This document shows positions 1 through 8,840 of a DNA stretch of 64,000 nucleotides, in pieces. The position numbers and the translations under genes are program-made. Numbering within the stretch: position 1 is the first letter of the stretch; each line of letters begins with the position of its first letter. The DNA lies in the NCBI RefSeq assembly GCF_001870225.1, contig NZ_CP017675.1, positions 2,367,958 through 2,431,957 of the forward strand, written 5' to 3'. The stretch comes from Gloeomargarita lithophora Alchichica-D10 (lineage in GTDB: Bacteria; Cyanobacteriota; Cyanobacteriia; Gloeomargaritales; Gloeomargaritaceae). The notes below the pieces were generated by a model. The model was not told the DNA's origin and searched no databases. It was given only the letters and a program-made list of their open reading frames with translations.

Positions 1-461
1 ATCTCAGCCAAAAGTATGGGGCGATTCACCTGCGTTCGGATGCGGTGCGGAAACATTTGGGGGGGATTTCATTACAGCAAAAAGGGGGTGCAGAACTTTA
101 TACTCCAGAGATGACCGAGCGCACCTACGGGGAACTTTTGGGTTTGGCTTTAGCCCTATTGGCTGAGGGGCAATCGGTAGTTTTGGATGCCAAATATGAC
201 CGGGTGAATTTGCGTCAACAGGTATTACAAACTGTGGGTAAATTACCGATTTCTGTGCGTATTATTCATCCCCAAGCCCCGGTGGAATTATTGCGAGAAC
301 GATTGCATTTACGCACGGGTGATATTGCCGATGCGACAGCGGATTTACTGGCACAACAATTGCAACAATGGGAACCTTTTAGCGAAACCGAATTGGCCTG
401 GGTAACAACGGTGGATACGACCCTAGAACCGGCGGCGTGGGAACTCGGTTTATCGCTGTGA
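1..461 (+). CDS. AAA-family ATPase/kinase, C-terminal part (5' end outside window)
   Basis: The reading frame is open from position 3, so the gene begins before the window; the GTG at 45 is internal. The visible part opens with a stretch containing HLRSDAVRKHLGG, the motif that follows the P-loop and first beta strand in cyanobacterial AAA kinases often fused to an aminoglycoside-phosphotransferase-like domain. The rest (VVLDAKYDRVNLRQQ, then IHPQAPVELLRERL) fits the lid and C-terminal half of that P-loop kinase fold. The Walker A motif lies upstream and cannot be seen. The substrate is unknown for the family. The family call rests on motif recall. Confidence 0.7.
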   Translation, partial: LSQKYGAIHLRSDAVRKHLGGISLQQKGGAELYTPEMTERTYGELLGLALALLAEGQSVVLDAKYDRVNLRQQVLQTVGKLPISVRIIHPQAPVELLRERLHLRTGDIADATADLLAQQLQQWEPFSETELAWVTTVDTTLEPAAWELGLSL

Positions 462-618
462 GGCATCGGTAAACCTCATGGAGATTATGCAGAAATCCGG
501 CATGGGTTGTGGGGGGGGATGCTTGCTGGCAAACAAAATGCTGTCAAAAAAGATACAATTTTTAATAAAGCGAAAGTTTTAATAATTGCATCAGACCTAG
601 GGGTCAACGGGGGGCGAT

Positions 619-1812
619 TTGGGGGCAAATTTGGGGCGGTTGTTTGGGTCAGCTTTGTTGTTTTGGTTGGGGTTGACTTTGCTTTTGCCGACTTTACCGC
701 TTTACTTGGACGAGGTACTGGGGGCGAGTGACTCCCAGATTGGCTGGGTGATCGGGGCATTTGCCTTAGGAATGTTGTTGTTTCGGGAGCCGGTGGGGCG
801 GTTGACGGATGAGCGGGGGCGCAAGCTGGGGATTCAGATTGGATTAATTGTTTTGGCGACCGCACCCCTGGGGTATCTCTGGTTGGAGGGGATTCCCGCC
901 CTGTTGGTACTGCGGACGTACCACGGGTTGAGTGTGGCGGCGTTTGCGACCGGGTATTTGGCACTGGTGACGGATTTGGCACCGGCGGCGCAGCGGGGGC
1001 AGGTGTTGGGGTATATGACCCTGGCGCAACCGGTGGGAGTGGCTCTGGGGCCGGCCATTGGGGGTTTTTTGGCAGATCAGGGGCAATATGAGTTGATTTT
1101 TAGCCTGTCGGCTCTGCTGGGCGGGTTGAGTTGGGTGGTGTGTACCTGGGGGGTACGGGAACCAGAACGGGAGCGGGTTCCAGCAAGTCGGTCTGCCTCT
1201 TGGGGTTTGTTGCTCACGCCCCGGTTACGCACGCCTGCTTTGGTGTTTTTGTTGGTGGGGTTGTTGTTTGGCAGTTTGCAGATTTTTATTCCCCTATTTA
1301 TCAAGCGCCAGGGTATCCCGATGAATCCGGGGTTGTTTTACACGGCGGTGGCGGTGGCCAGTTTCTCGGTGCGGCTTGCCCTGGGGCAGGCGGCGGATCG
1401 CTGGGGACGGGGGCGTTTGATTACCGTGAGTTTGGGGTGCTATTGGCTGGCGATGGTCACCCTGTGGTGGGCGCAGGGGGTGCCCTGGTTATTACTGGCG
1501 GGGGGATTTGAGGGCATCGGGGCGGGGTTGTTGATTCCGGGGATGGCGGCCTTGATTGCGGATCGTTCCCACCCCTACGAGCGGGGGCGCAGTTTCGGTC
1601 TGTGTCTGGGCGGGTTTGACCTGGGGATTGCCCTGGCTGGTCCGATACTGGGCAATTTGGCGGCACAACTGGGGTTGCGGGAGGTGTTTGGTGGGTTGGC
1701 GGGGGTGGCGTTGCTGGCCTTGGGGGTTTATGTGTTGTGGATTGGCAAAAACCCCCGCGATTCCTTGGCTTTTGCCTTTCGCAATCGTCCGGATGCCTAT
1801 CGCATCACTTAA
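619..1812 (+). CDS. MFS transporter
   Basis: A 397-residue protein with about twelve hydrophobic segments, the size of a single-unit major facilitator superfamily carrier. The loop between the second and third segments carries REPVGRLTDERGRKLG, the MFS signature D-R-x-G-R-K type motif, and a related AADRWGRGR occurs at the start of the second half. It should sit in the inner membrane and move a small solute by proton coupling; the substrate cannot be told. No ATG is available in frame at the 5' end, so the TTG at 619 is the most upstream start consistent with a full first helix. The 157 bases upstream hold no gene. Confidence 0.85.
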   Translation: MGANLGRLFGSALLFWLGLTLLLPTLPLYLDEVLGASDSQIGWVIGAFALGMLLFREPVGRLTDERGRKLGIQIGLIVLATAPLGYLWLEGIPALLVLRTYHGLSVAAFATGYLALVTDLAPAAQRGQVLGYMTLAQPVGVALGPAIGGFLADQGQYELIFSLSALLGGLSWVVCTWGVREPERERVPASRSASWGLLLTPRLRTPALVFLLVGLLFGSLQIFIPLFIKRQGIPMNPGLFYTAVAVASFSVRLALGQAADRWGRGRLITVSLGCYWLAMVTLWWAQGVPWLLLAGGFEGIGAGLLIPGMAALIADRSHPYERGRSFGLCLGGFDLGIALAGPILGNLAAQLGLREVFGGLAGVALLALGVYVLWIGKNPRDSLAFAFRNRPDAYRIT

Positions 1813-1867
1813 ACCGGCCTTAAATCAATTGTGTTAATATCTTGACAAATCTTGCCCCGTGGAAGTG

Positions 1868-2365
1868 ATGGCGAAGGTCTTGGTGCTAAATGCTTCCTAC
1901 GAGCCATTGAATATCACCACCTGGAAGCGGGCGGCGGTGTTGGTACTCAAGGGCAAGGCAGAGCAATTAGAACACAATGGCAAGGTGATTTACCCGAATT
2001 TTTCCCTGCCGACGGTGATCCGCCTGCGGCATTATGTGAACATTCCCCATAAGGAAATCCCTTTGACCCGCCGTAATGTTTTGCATCGAGATAGCCATAG
2101 TTGTCAATACTGTGGCTATACAGGAGAAGATTTAACCCTGGATCATGTGGTGCCCAAGTCCCGGGGCGGCGGGGAATCCTGGGAGAATATCGTCACCGCC
2201 TGTGTCCGGTGTAATATCAAAAAGGGTAACCGTACCCCAGACGAAGCCCGCCTGCCCCTGCGTCAACGTCCCCGCCGTCCCCACAGTAGTTTGCACTTTG
2301 AGGTGAGCAAGCATCTGCGGGGCGGTTCCCACCAGGAATGGCGCAAATATGTAATTGGTTTGTAA
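1868..2365 (+). CDS. HNH endonuclease
   Basis: A 165-residue HNH nuclease of the McrA-like group common in cyanobacteria. The zinc-finger-like core is clear: CQYCG, then LDHVVPKSRGG holding the catalytic His, then NIVTACVRCNIKKGNRTP with the Asn and second Cys pair. The N-terminal half (KVLVLNASYEPLNI) is the usual extension of this family. The ATG at 1868 was chosen because family members begin M-x-K-V-L-V-L-N; a GTG at 1859 would add three residues. The pentapeptide gene follows after 35 bases. The role may be DNA repair or defence. Confidence 0.85.
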   Translation: MAKVLVLNASYEPLNITTWKRAAVLVLKGKAEQLEHNGKVIYPNFSLPTVIRLRHYVNIPHKEIPLTRRNVLHRDSHSCQYCGYTGEDLTLDHVVPKSRGGGESWENIVTACVRCNIKKGNRTPDEARLPLRQRPRRPHSSLHFEVSKHLRGGSHQEWRKYVIGL

Positions 2366-2400
2366 TGTGATCTTTGTAACGTTTCTGTGGTGTTTTTGTA

Positions 2401-2985
2401 ATGACGGTATTACAGCTTACGGCGGAACAACTGCGGCAACGGTATTTGGCGGGGGAGCGGCATTTCCTGCGGGTGGATTTGAACCGGGTGGATTTGCATG
2501 GCCTGAACCTGGCCGGGATTGTCCTGGAGCGGGCGAACCTGTACCGGGCGGACTTGTTCGAGGCGGATTTGACGGGTGCCAACCTGGGCGGAGCGATTCT
2601 GTGCCGCTGTAACTTGACCCGCACCCGGCTCAACCAGGCGGGGCTACGGGAGGCGGATTTGATTTTTGCCAATTTTGGGGAGGCGCAACTCCAGGAGGCG
2701 GATTTGCGGGGGGCTTATTTGCGGGGGGTGGATGGGTTAAATGCCCAGATGCAGGGTTGTAGCTTGGCGCACAGCAATCTTACGGAGGCCAATCTGTACC
2801 ACGCCAACCTGTCCGGGGCGGATTTGACCGGGGCGTTTTTGGTGGTGGCGATTTTGCGGGGGGCGAATCTCACGGGTGCCAACCTCGCCGGAGCGAATTT
2901 GGCCGGAGCCAGTATGCGGGGGGCAAATTTAGCGGGAGCCAATCTCACCGGGGCGGTGATGCCCGATGGCACTATTCATCCGTGA
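2401..2985 (+). CDS. Pentapeptide repeat protein
   Basis: A 194-residue protein made mostly of tandem A(D/N)LxG-type pentapeptides, for example ADLFEADLTGANLGGAIL and repeated GANLAGANLAG, which fold into a right-handed quadrilateral beta helix. A short N-terminal segment precedes the repeats and the chain ends MPDGTIHP, a common cap. No signal peptide is visible, so it should be cytosolic. Function is unknown for most such proteins. The 3' end overlaps the end of the convergent hepT pseudogene by ten bases. Confidence 0.85.
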   Translation: MTVLQLTAEQLRQRYLAGERHFLRVDLNRVDLHGLNLAGIVLERANLYRADLFEADLTGANLGGAILCRCNLTRTRLNQAGLREADLIFANFGEAQLQEADLRGAYLRGVDGLNAQMQGCSLAHSNLTEANLYHANLSGADLTGAFLVVAILRGANLTGANLAGANLAGASMRGANLAGANLTGAVMPDGTIHP

Positions 2986-3450
2986 TTTTTGTGGTAAACC
3001 TGCTGGAGAATTGCTGCTATCGCTTGTTTCAAAGCTGGCAGATAATTCGCTACCACATTCCAGACAATATCAAGGTCAATATCTAAAGGACACCTCTATT
3101 TATTTGTACCAGCAGAAAGTTATCTCGCTGAAATGCCTATATTACCGAGAACCAAGGGCGGGGGGTGCCCCCCTGCGACCGCTAATTCTGAATTTATAGA
3201 GGTGCCCTAAATATTGATGTGCCAGAACGTTGCGAAAATCACCAATGGCTCTCCAATCAATTTCGGGGCGTATTGCTTTCCAGACATCCGGCAGTCGTTG
3301 GGTTGATTCACATAGCGTTTGCAGATTTCGGATCACCGCATCCTGAGTTTTTATATCTGAAAAAAAGGCTTCTTTCCCTTCGATTGTATAAGTTTCAATA
3401 CGCTGAATACAGTCTCTAATGTGAATCAAATAAACACGGTTGTCCTTCAT
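2976..3450 (-). pseudogene. HepT-like HEPN toxin, interrupted by a 120-bp element
   Basis: The first part encodes a HEPN-domain protein of the HepT/DUF86 family: MKDNRVYLIHIRDCIQRI at the start and DFRNVLAHQY, which contains the R-x4-H RNase motif. The frame then enters an inserted element (3088-3207) and ends in element-derived residues. Removing the element and one copy of its TTTA duplication (124 bases) restores the frame as HQYLDIDLDIVWNVVANYLP and on to a stop at 2976, giving 116 codons, a normal HepT length. The gene overlaps mntA by four bases, as is typical of HEPN-MNT pairs. A truncated product retaining the RNase motif might still be made; its activity is uncertain. Confidence 0.85.
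3088..3207. mobile_element. MITE-like element, copy in hepT (TTTA/TAAA target duplication)
   Basis: A 120-bp non-coding element. Its ends are inverted copies of GGACACCTCTA and GGGCACCTCTA, 11 bp with one mismatch. It is flanked by TAAA at 3084-3087 and 3208-3211, a 4-bp target duplication. The centre holds the G-run/C-run palindrome next to GAACCAAG and GCGACCG that recurs in all copies in the window. No transposase is encoded, so it must be mobilised in trans. Confidence 0.85.
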
Positions 3451-3755
3451 AGCAACTGCGCTTCCTTTAATATGCGATCACGGATCATATAGTGCAAAGA
3501 TTTTTCGGTGACAACATCTACTTTCCGGCCTAGCAATGCTTCTAAATCATGAATGAGACCGACCGGAAACCAGGGACTCAATGGGTCACCCAAATCTATC
3601 AATAAATCAATATCGCTATTGGGCTGGGCTTCTCCTCGCACGACGGAACCGAATATCCGCACGTTTTTGGCACCATGTTGAACGGCGAGTTCCAAAATGC
3701 GTTGGCGTTGCTCATGGACAATCGCTTCAATCTTGAGCGTTTCCGGTGTTTTCAT
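3447..3755 (-). CDS. MNT-type nucleotidyltransferase (antitoxin of HepT)
   Basis: A 102-residue minimal nucleotidyltransferase. The signature GSVVRGEAQPNSDIDLLID supplies the GS motif and the two catalytic Asp residues. In characterised HepT-MntA pairs, this type of enzyme AMPylates and inactivates the HEPN toxin. The start at 3755 gives MKTPETLK; a second Met two codons upstream is possible. It overlaps hepT by four bases, so the two were translationally coupled. Because the partner is now split by an element, this gene may be an orphan antitoxin. Confidence 0.88.
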   Translation of the reverse strand: MKTPETLKIEAIVHEQRQRILELAVQHGAKNVRIFGSVVRGEAQPNSDIDLLIDLGDPLSPWFPVGLIHDLEALLGRKVDVVTEKSLHYMIRDRILKEAQLL

Positions 3756-3772
3756 CGACAACTACAGCATCG

Positions 3773-4075
3773 TTAAAGAACCTTGTCCCTTAAGTTTATA
3801 GCAATATGACACGATTCACGAATAGAAATTCCGCAGAACCAGGGACGTGGGTAATGCCTACGGCACACTATCAGATTATCTAAAAGAAGCTGACCCAATT
3901 GCTTCTGCATCGCCCAACCACCACGATGGAATGCGAGATACATCGCTTCCGTCAGGCACGACCAAGTTGTGGTCAGAGGTTTTGCTAAATTTTGAACGGC
4001 GGTTCGATAAGCATTGTGCTGAGATTGAGTATGGTCAACCAAGCAAAGTAAAACCCCAGCATCACAGAGGATCAA
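3773..4075 (-). pseudogene. PIN-domain toxin, 3' half lost at an element scar
   Basis: The N-terminal 70 or so residues match a VapC-like PIN domain: MILCDAGVLLCLVD with the first catalytic Asp, then TTWSCLTEAMYLAF with the conserved Ser/Thr and Glu. After LGQLLLDNLIV the frame runs into element-derived sequence (3797-3868) and stops. The second half, with the remaining acidic residues, is not found beyond the element; the next gene begins within about 20 bases. The 3' half has therefore been deleted and the product cannot be an active RNase. It overlaps the antitoxin gene upstream by four bases. Confidence 0.78.
3797..3868. mobile_element. Truncated palindromic element in the PIN gene
   Basis: It begins TATAGCAATATGACACGATT, the end also seen at 4717 and, inverted, near 40286 and 59441. 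It continues through TTCCGCAGAACCAGGGACG and breaks off after TGCCTACGGCACAC. The other terminus is absent, so this is a partial copy. It coincides with the loss of the 3' half of the PIN gene. Confidence 0.7.
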
Positions 4076-4344
4076 AGGTCTAGTCCTTGTTGGCGATATT
4101 TACTCAACAACCGTTGTTGATACTCACTATTTGGCACTTTGGGTATGTCTTGTGGGGTGATTTCTAAGCTATCGGTAGCTTCAAACCATAGTGCCCACGC
4201 ATCCGAGTAATTGTCCTCAAGGGAGTCAATCACTGTTTTGGCTTGAGAATTGCGTATGATGAAATCTATAAACGCACTAATATCTTCCAACAGCGATTCT
4301 GGAAGTTGCTGTATCTTTGCAATCACAGTTTCTCGAATCGTCAT
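4072..4344 (-). CDS. Antitoxin-like protein upstream of the PIN gene
   Basis: A 90-residue acidic protein beginning MTIRETVIAKIQQLPESLLE, then EDISAFIDFIIRN, the pattern of short helical antitoxins of the DUF2281/VapB-like group that pair with PIN toxins in cyanobacteria. A GGAGGT-type ribosome site lies just upstream (read in reverse near 4350). Its stop overlaps the start of the PIN gene by four bases, the usual antitoxin-toxin coupling. With the toxin broken it is probably an orphan. The family assignment comes from pattern and context. Confidence 0.7.
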   Translation of the reverse strand: MTIRETVIAKIQQLPESLLEDISAFIDFIIRNSQAKTVIDSLEDNYSDAWALWFEATDSLEITPQDIPKVPNSEYQQRLLSKYRQQGLDL

Positions 4345-4430
4345 AAGGACACCTCCAGCAAATTATAAACTTATTTGACTCCCCTCGCCCTTTCAGTGAG
4401 AAGTATCGGGGCTGATGCGGTGGGCTACTC

Positions 4431-4716
4431 TCACAAATCCGTTAACCAACTCTCCACAGTCGCAACCGACTCCGTATCGCCTCTGGATTGATACAACTCC
4501 TTGGCTTTGAGTAGGTCAGTTTTTGCACTATATCTATCACCTAATTTAAGACTGGTAACACCCCGCCAGAAGTAGGCTGCGGCAAACCCTGGGTAAAGTT
4601 GGATGGCAGGGTCTAAGTCCTGGATCGCCCCACGATAATTCCCTAGTTTATTTTTAGCATAACCTCGATTGTTGTAGGGTATGGTATCTTTTGGGTTAAG
4701 TTGGATGGCACGGTTA
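4431..4716 (-). pseudogene. TPR protein fragment, 5' part lost at an element scar
   Basis: The frame encodes tetratricopeptide repeats: NRAIQLNPKDTIPYNNRGYA, then GNYRGAIQDLDPAIQLYP and AAAYFWRGVTSLKLG, ending in a short helix and stop. Upstream of YNRAIQLNP the frame enters an element (4717-4804), and the bases beyond it do not continue the TPR pattern. The open frame that runs through the element to 4838 is therefore a fusion artefact, and the true 5' end is missing. Confidence 0.75.
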
Positions 4717-4804
4717 TATAGCAATATGACACAATTTGCAAACAGCAATTCCACAGAACCAAGTACGGGGGCGGTACCCCCGCGACCGATTTTTAGAGGT
4801 GTCC
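4717..4804. mobile_element. Hybrid-ended palindromic element
   Basis: An 88-bp copy with two different termini: TATAGCAATATGACAC on the left and TTTTTAGAGGTGTCC on the right. In intact copies elsewhere the two ends match each other. The centre is the shared GAACCAAGTACGGGGG palindrome. No clear target duplication flanks it. It lies where the TPR gene is cut. Confidence 0.75.
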
Positions 4805-4933
4805 TAATCGAATTTTCTCCCAACGCAGAAATGCCCAAAACATCGGTAACACCGGCTAGCTAGATATTGTCCGGTCGCCACTGTCGCAAATTTTAAGCTA
4901 GGATTAGAAACATAGATAGCCCAGGGTGATTGT

Positions 4934-5254
4934 GTGTTTATTCGTTTAGCCAATCAGCATCGGGAATTTGTCCGGGATTTGGTAATGAATCTCCAGGCAT
5001 TAGCCACCGTTTTGGAACGGCAGGGGCGTTTGGCCTCCTGTTACACCTGCGGTCCGGCGATGAATAGTGCCTCGTTTATGGTCAGTTTGGCGGACGGGCA
5101 CTTGATTCGGTTTTTGGTGTCTGACTACGGCATTACCTGGACGGAAATGCGGGATGATCGGGAGTTGATGAAACTGGAAGGGGCGGAAGCGATTGCCCAA
5201 CTGCAAGAATTGGCGAATCTGGTGCGCCAACCGGGTTCCCCGGTAGAAGCCTAA
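4934..5254 (+). CDS. DUF1815 family protein
   Basis: A 106-residue protein that matches the cyanobacterial DUF1815 family almost throughout, with FIRLANQHREFVRDLVMNLQ at the start and DYGITWTEMRDDRELMKLEG near the end. A conserved CYTCG motif sits near residue 37. It starts with GTG at 4934. Function is unknown. There is no signal peptide or membrane segment. Its stop overlaps the end of convergent pdxA. Confidence 0.85.
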   Translation: MFIRLANQHREFVRDLVMNLQALATVLERQGRLASCYTCGPAMNSASFMVSLADGHLIRFLVSDYGITWTEMRDDRELMKLEGAEAIAQLQELANLVRQPGSPVEA

Positions 5255-6243
5255 GTCCCTGACCGGCGTTCCCACAACCATTCTGCCCATTGCCACGCAC
5301 TGATAAAGCTGGCAGGGTTGGCTTTGCCTTGACCAGCAATATCAAAGGCCGTGCCATGATCCGGAGACGTGCGAATAAAGGGCAACCCCAGGGTAGTATT
5401 GACCGCTTGGTCAAAGGCCAGGGCTTTGATGGGAATTAACCCCTGGTCGTGGTAAAGGGCGATGCAGGCATCCCAGGGGGAAGCAACGTTTTCCTGCCAC
5501 CAAGCCTGCGCTGGAGCTACCCAAAGGGTATCCGGGGGGACAGGGCCGATGAGATTCACCTGGGGAAATTGGGTTTGCATGGCCTGCATCCAGGGTTTTA
5601 GCATATCTTCCTCTTCCCGACCCAGATGCCCCTGCTCGCCGCTGTGGGGGTTCAAGCCCGCCAGTGCAATCCGAGGGTATTCCAGGCCAAAATCTCGCCG
5701 TAAACTCTGCACCAGCAGGCCAAGTTTTTCCGTCAGCAAGGCCGAGGTGATCTGGGATGGCACCTGCGCCAGGGGAATATGGGTGGTCGCCAGCAGGGTA
5801 CGCAAGATGCAACCGGTGTGCGGCGAACGGGCGAAAAAGGCCATTGCGGTGGGGCTGGCTCCAGTCGCCTGCGCCAAAAATTCCGTCTGCCCAGGGTAGG
5901 CATACCCCGCTTGCTGCCAGTAGGCTTTGGCAATGGGTGCTGTGACCATTGCCTGACAGCCCAGATTAAGAGCCGTCTGCAAATACTGCACACTCAATGC
6001 CCCAGTGAGAGTGGAGGGTTGTCCAGGCAAAACCGGCCCTGGGGCGGGCACATCCACCAGATTTAGCTTCGCCGGGTCAGCCACCACCTGCCCCAACATC
6101 CGCAGACGCTCGTAGGTATCTACCAGCACCGACCAGGAACCCACGACCCGCACCGGCCAACGGGGTGAGTAGGTTTGATAGGCCCGGAGGATCAATTCCG
6201 AGCCGATGCCCGCGGGGTCACCCAAGGTCAGGGTTATGGTCAC
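5251..6243 (-). CDS. pdxA: 4-hydroxythreonine-4-phosphate dehydrogenase
   Basis: PdxA oxidises 4-hydroxythreonine phosphate with NAD in the deoxyxylulose-independent branch point of pyridoxal phosphate synthesis. Family motifs are visible along the 330 residues: TLGDPAGIGSELILRA at the start, GLNPHSGEQGHLGREE, ALYHDQGLIPIKALAFD with the metal-binding His, and FIRTSPDHGTAFDIAGQGKA near the end. Length is normal. The frame is complete and opens with ATG at 6243. It converges on the DUF1815 gene with a few bases of overlap. Confidence 0.93.
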   Translation of the reverse strand: MTITLTLGDPAGIGSELILRAYQTYSPRWPVRVVGSWSVLVDTYERLRMLGQVVADPAKLNLVDVPAPGPVLPGQPSTLTGALSVQYLQTALNLGCQAMVTAPIAKAYWQQAGYAYPGQTEFLAQATGASPTAMAFFARSPHTGCILRTLLATTHIPLAQVPSQITSALLTEKLGLLVQSLRRDFGLEYPRIALAGLNPHSGEQGHLGREEEDMLKPWMQAMQTQFPQVNLIGPVPPDTLWVAPAQAWWQENVASPWDACIALYHDQGLIPIKALAFDQAVNTTLGLPFIRTSPDHGTAFDIAGQGKANPASFISAWQWAEWLWERRSGT

Positions 6244-6293
6244 AAAAAAGGTGTGGGAGCGATGTCAAAAGTGCCCGAAAATCTGGCAAATAT

Positions 6294-6698
6294 CTATTCT
6301 TCGTCTGCGGGAACCACCCCATTCAAAGAACGATCCACTTGGGTGAGGTGGATATGCTTATAACCGGGCTTGATTTCAAACTCATCCCCCGGCTTCAAAC
6401 CCATTTTTTGCGTGTAGGCGGCACCGATCACAATTTGCCCATTGCGATGCACACTCACCCGGTAGGTGGGTTCCCGACCCCGCCCATCCCGAGCATTATC
6501 AATCGCCACGCCTTTGGCCAACAAAACCGCATCCATGAAGTCGGATACATTAATTCGCATCCGTTCACCTTTCACCCGGTAGTAACCACAGTATTTCGCT
6601 TTCTCTCGCCGGGTGAGATGACGCAATTCATCCACCTTTTTGAGGAGGACTTTTCCCGTGAGTGGTTCCTTGGGTAATTCTGCAATGGTTTCAGTCAT
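6294..6698 (-). CDS. cyAbrB-family transcriptional regulator
   Basis: A cyanobacterial AbrB protein of about 134 residues. It has the two-part layout of the family: PLTGKVLLKKVDELRHLTRR and AKYCGYY in the N-terminal half, then GRGREPTYRVSVHRNGQIVI and YTQKMGLKPGDEFEIKPGYK, where the AbrB-like DNA-binding domain lies at the C-terminus. Such regulators tune carbon, nitrogen and redox genes. The ATG at 6698 was preferred over an upstream start at 6731 because family members begin M(T/S)ET. It could be the cyAbrB1 or cyAbrB2 paralogue. Confidence 0.9.
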   Translation of the reverse strand: MTETIAELPKEPLTGKVLLKKVDELRHLTRREKAKYCGYYRVKGERMRINVSDFMDAVLLAKGVAIDNARDGRGREPTYRVSVHRNGQIVIGAAYTQKMGLKPGDEFEIKPGYKHIHLTQVDRSLNGVVPADEE

Positions 6699-6852
6699 AT
6701 TGTTTGGGAGAAATTGATCAATCCCTAGCATAGCAGAATCATTTTTATCCTCCTAGGGTTAAAAGCAGTTTTTTGCAAAATTTGGGAAAAATTGCGGGGG
6801 GATTTTTCGCAAACTCCCAGGAATTGTCACCAAAAACTCCCCCCAGGCCGCT

Positions 6853-7374
6853 TTATGACCCACGACTGACTAGGGTTTTCAGATATTCGGTGTTGACTCC
6901 CGATTCCCGTACCAGGGCAATTTTACCCGTGCGTGCCATCTCCCGAATACCGAATTTCTGCAACATTTGCACAATTGCTACCATTTTTCCTGGGTCGCCG
7001 GTTACCTCTAGGGTGAGGGAATCTTCGGCCAAATCCACCACCCTAGCCCGAAATACCTGGGCAATTTCAATGATTTCCCGGCGGGTCAGGGGGGTGCCAT
7101 TCACCTTGATCAACATCAATTCCCGCTCGACACAAGGTACATCGGTGATGTCTTGAACCTTGAGGACGTGGATCAGTTTATAAAGTTGTTTGGTGAGTTG
7201 TTCGATTTCCCGTTCATCCCCAGGGACGACCATGGTGATTCGGGAGATGCCCATCTGTTCGGCGGGGCCAACGGCGAGGCTTTCAATATTAAATCCCCGG
7301 CGGGCGAATAATCCGGCAATTCGGGTCAAAACTCCGGCTTCATCTTCCACCAGCACGGAAAGGGTATGTTTCAT
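6853..7374 (-). CDS. ilvH: Acetolactate synthase small (regulatory) subunit
   Basis: A 173-residue protein opening with an ACT domain: [20 protein letters not shown], then [11 protein letters not shown] and ISRITMVV. The second half ([12 protein letters not shown], then [13 protein letters not shown]) matches the C-terminal domain of IlvH/IlvN. It binds valine and activates the IlvB catalytic subunit in branched-chain amino acid synthesis. The start at 7374 gives the standard N-terminus. The catalytic subunit gene is not in the window. Confidence 0.93.
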   Translation of the reverse strand: MKHTLSVLVEDEAGVLTRIAGLFARRGFNIESLAVGPAEQMGISRITMVVPGDEREIEQLTKQLYKLIHVLKVQDITDVPCVERELMLIKVNGTPLTRREIIEIAQVFRARVVDLAEDSLTLEVTGDPGKMVAIVQMLQKFGIREMARTGKIALVRESGVNTEYLKTLVSRGS

Positions 7375-7401
7375 AGTCAATGGGTACAAAGGGTGGTTTT
7401 A

Positions 7402-8835
7402 TTATCCCTGGAAATTGTCCTGGATGACCTGGGGTTGGGTCATCTGCTCCGGCTGTACCCATTGGTCAAATTCACGGGCGGTAAAATAGCCCAATTCCAC
7501 ACCGGCTTGGCACAGGGTTTTTTGTTCTTGATGCGCTTTGCGGGCAACTTGGGCGGCGCGGTCATAACCGAGGTGGGGATTGAGGGCGGTCACCAGCATC
7601 AAAGACTGTTGGAGATGGCTCTGAATTTGGGGTAGATTTGGGGTCAATCCCTGCACGCAATGCTGGTGAAAACTGCGGCACCCATCGCTGAGCAATTGCA
7701 AAGATTGCAACACATTATAAATAATCAGGGGTTTGCACACGTTGAGTTCTAAATTGCCTTGGCTATGGGCAAAACTCACGGCCTGGTGGTTGGCCATCAC
7801 CTGCATCCCGACCATGATCAGGGCTTCGGCTTGGGTGGGGTTGACTTTGCCGGGCATGATCGAGCTACCGGGTTCGTTGGCGGGCAGGTGCAATTCCCCC
7901 AACCCGCACCGGGGGCCGGAACCCAACCAGCGGATGTCGTTGGCAATCTTGATCAAAGAACCGGCCAGGGCGTTTAACCCGCCGCTGAAATGCACGAGGG
8001 CTTCGTGACCGGCGAGGGCGGCGTAGGGATTGGGGGCTTTGCGCCAGGGGATGCCTGTCCATAATTGCAATAATTCCACGACCCGTTGGGCAAATGCTGG
8101 ATGGGTGTTGAGGCCGGTTCCCACGGCAGTTCCCCCCAGGGCGAGTTCATACAAACCGGGCAAACATCCCTCCAAATGGGTCTGGTGGTGAGCCAAATGG
8201 GCAACGTACCCGGAAAATTCCTGCCCCAGGGTGAGGGGCACTGCGTCCATGAGATGGGTGCGGCCAATTTTGGTAATCCCCTGCCATTGTTGGGCTTTAG
8301 CGTGCAATGCCTGGAGTAATTCGCTGAGGGCAGGGTAAAGCTGACTGCGGTAAGTGGTGACGGCGGCCAGGTGCATGGCGGTGGGAAAAACATCGTTGGA
8401 GGATTGCCCCAGGTTCACATGGTCGTTGGGATGCACGGGGGTTTTGCGCCCCAGGGGTTGGCCGAGGCGTTCATTAGCCCGGTTGGCGATCACCTCGTTG
8501 ACATTCATATTGGTTTGGGTGCCGGAGCCGGTTTGCCACACGCTGAGGGGGAATTGGTCATCCCAACGCCCCTGGGCAACTTCCTGGGCGGCCTGTTGGA
8601 TGGGGGTGGCGAGGGCGGGGGCTAAACATCCCAATTCCTGGTTGGCTTGGGCGGCGGCCTGTTTGACCCACCCCAGGGCGTGGATCACCGCCAGGGGCAT
8701 TGATTCCGTGCCAATGGCGAAATACTGGAGGGAGCGGGCGGTTTGACTCCCCCAGTAGGCAGTACGGGGCACCGCAACTTCACCTAAACTATCCGATTCG
8801 ATGCGAAAGTCCGCTGGCGTTTGAGATTCAGACAT
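7402..8835 (-). CDS. fumC: Class II fumarate hydratase
   Basis: FumC interconverts fumarate and malate in the TCA pathway. Recognisable segments include [19 protein letters not shown], the substrate-site [20 protein letters not shown], and the superfamily signature [17 protein letters not shown]. Length is about 477 residues, as usual. The Met at 8835 (MSESQTP) is favoured because a good promoter for the divergent phosphatase gene overlaps the alternative start at 8847. Aspartase-like enzymes share the fold, but the overall match is to fumarase. Confidence 0.93.
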   Translation of the reverse strand: MSESQTPADFRIESDSLGEVAVPRTAYWGSQTARSLQYFAIGTESMPLAVIHALGWVKQAAAQANQELGCLAPALATPIQQAAQEVAQGRWDDQFPLSVWQTGSGTQTNMNVNEVIANRANERLGQPLGRKTPVHPNDHVNLGQSSNDVFPTAMHLAAVTTYRSQLYPALSELLQALHAKAQQWQGITKIGRTHLMDAVPLTLGQEFSGYVAHLAHHQTHLEGCLPGLYELALGGTAVGTGLNTHPAFAQRVVELLQLWTGIPWRKAPNPYAALAGHEALVHFSGGLNALAGSLIKIANDIRWLGSGPRCGLGELHLPANEPGSSIMPGKVNPTQAEALIMVGMQVMANHQAVSFAHSQGNLELNVCKPLIIYNVLQSLQLLSDGCRSFHQHCVQGLTPNLPQIQSHLQQSLMLVTALNPHLGYDRAAQVARKAHQEQKTLCQAGVELGYFTAREFDQWVQPEQMTQPQVIQDNFQG

Positions 8836-8840
8836 GGCAC

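Noticed and set aside
2966-3199. A 77-codon plus-strand frame
   Set aside because: It is the complement of the hepT 3' part plus the inserted element, with no independent support.
4431-4838. The full open frame as one TPR gene
   Set aside because: Its first third is read through a hybrid element, so only the part up to 4716 is ancestral.
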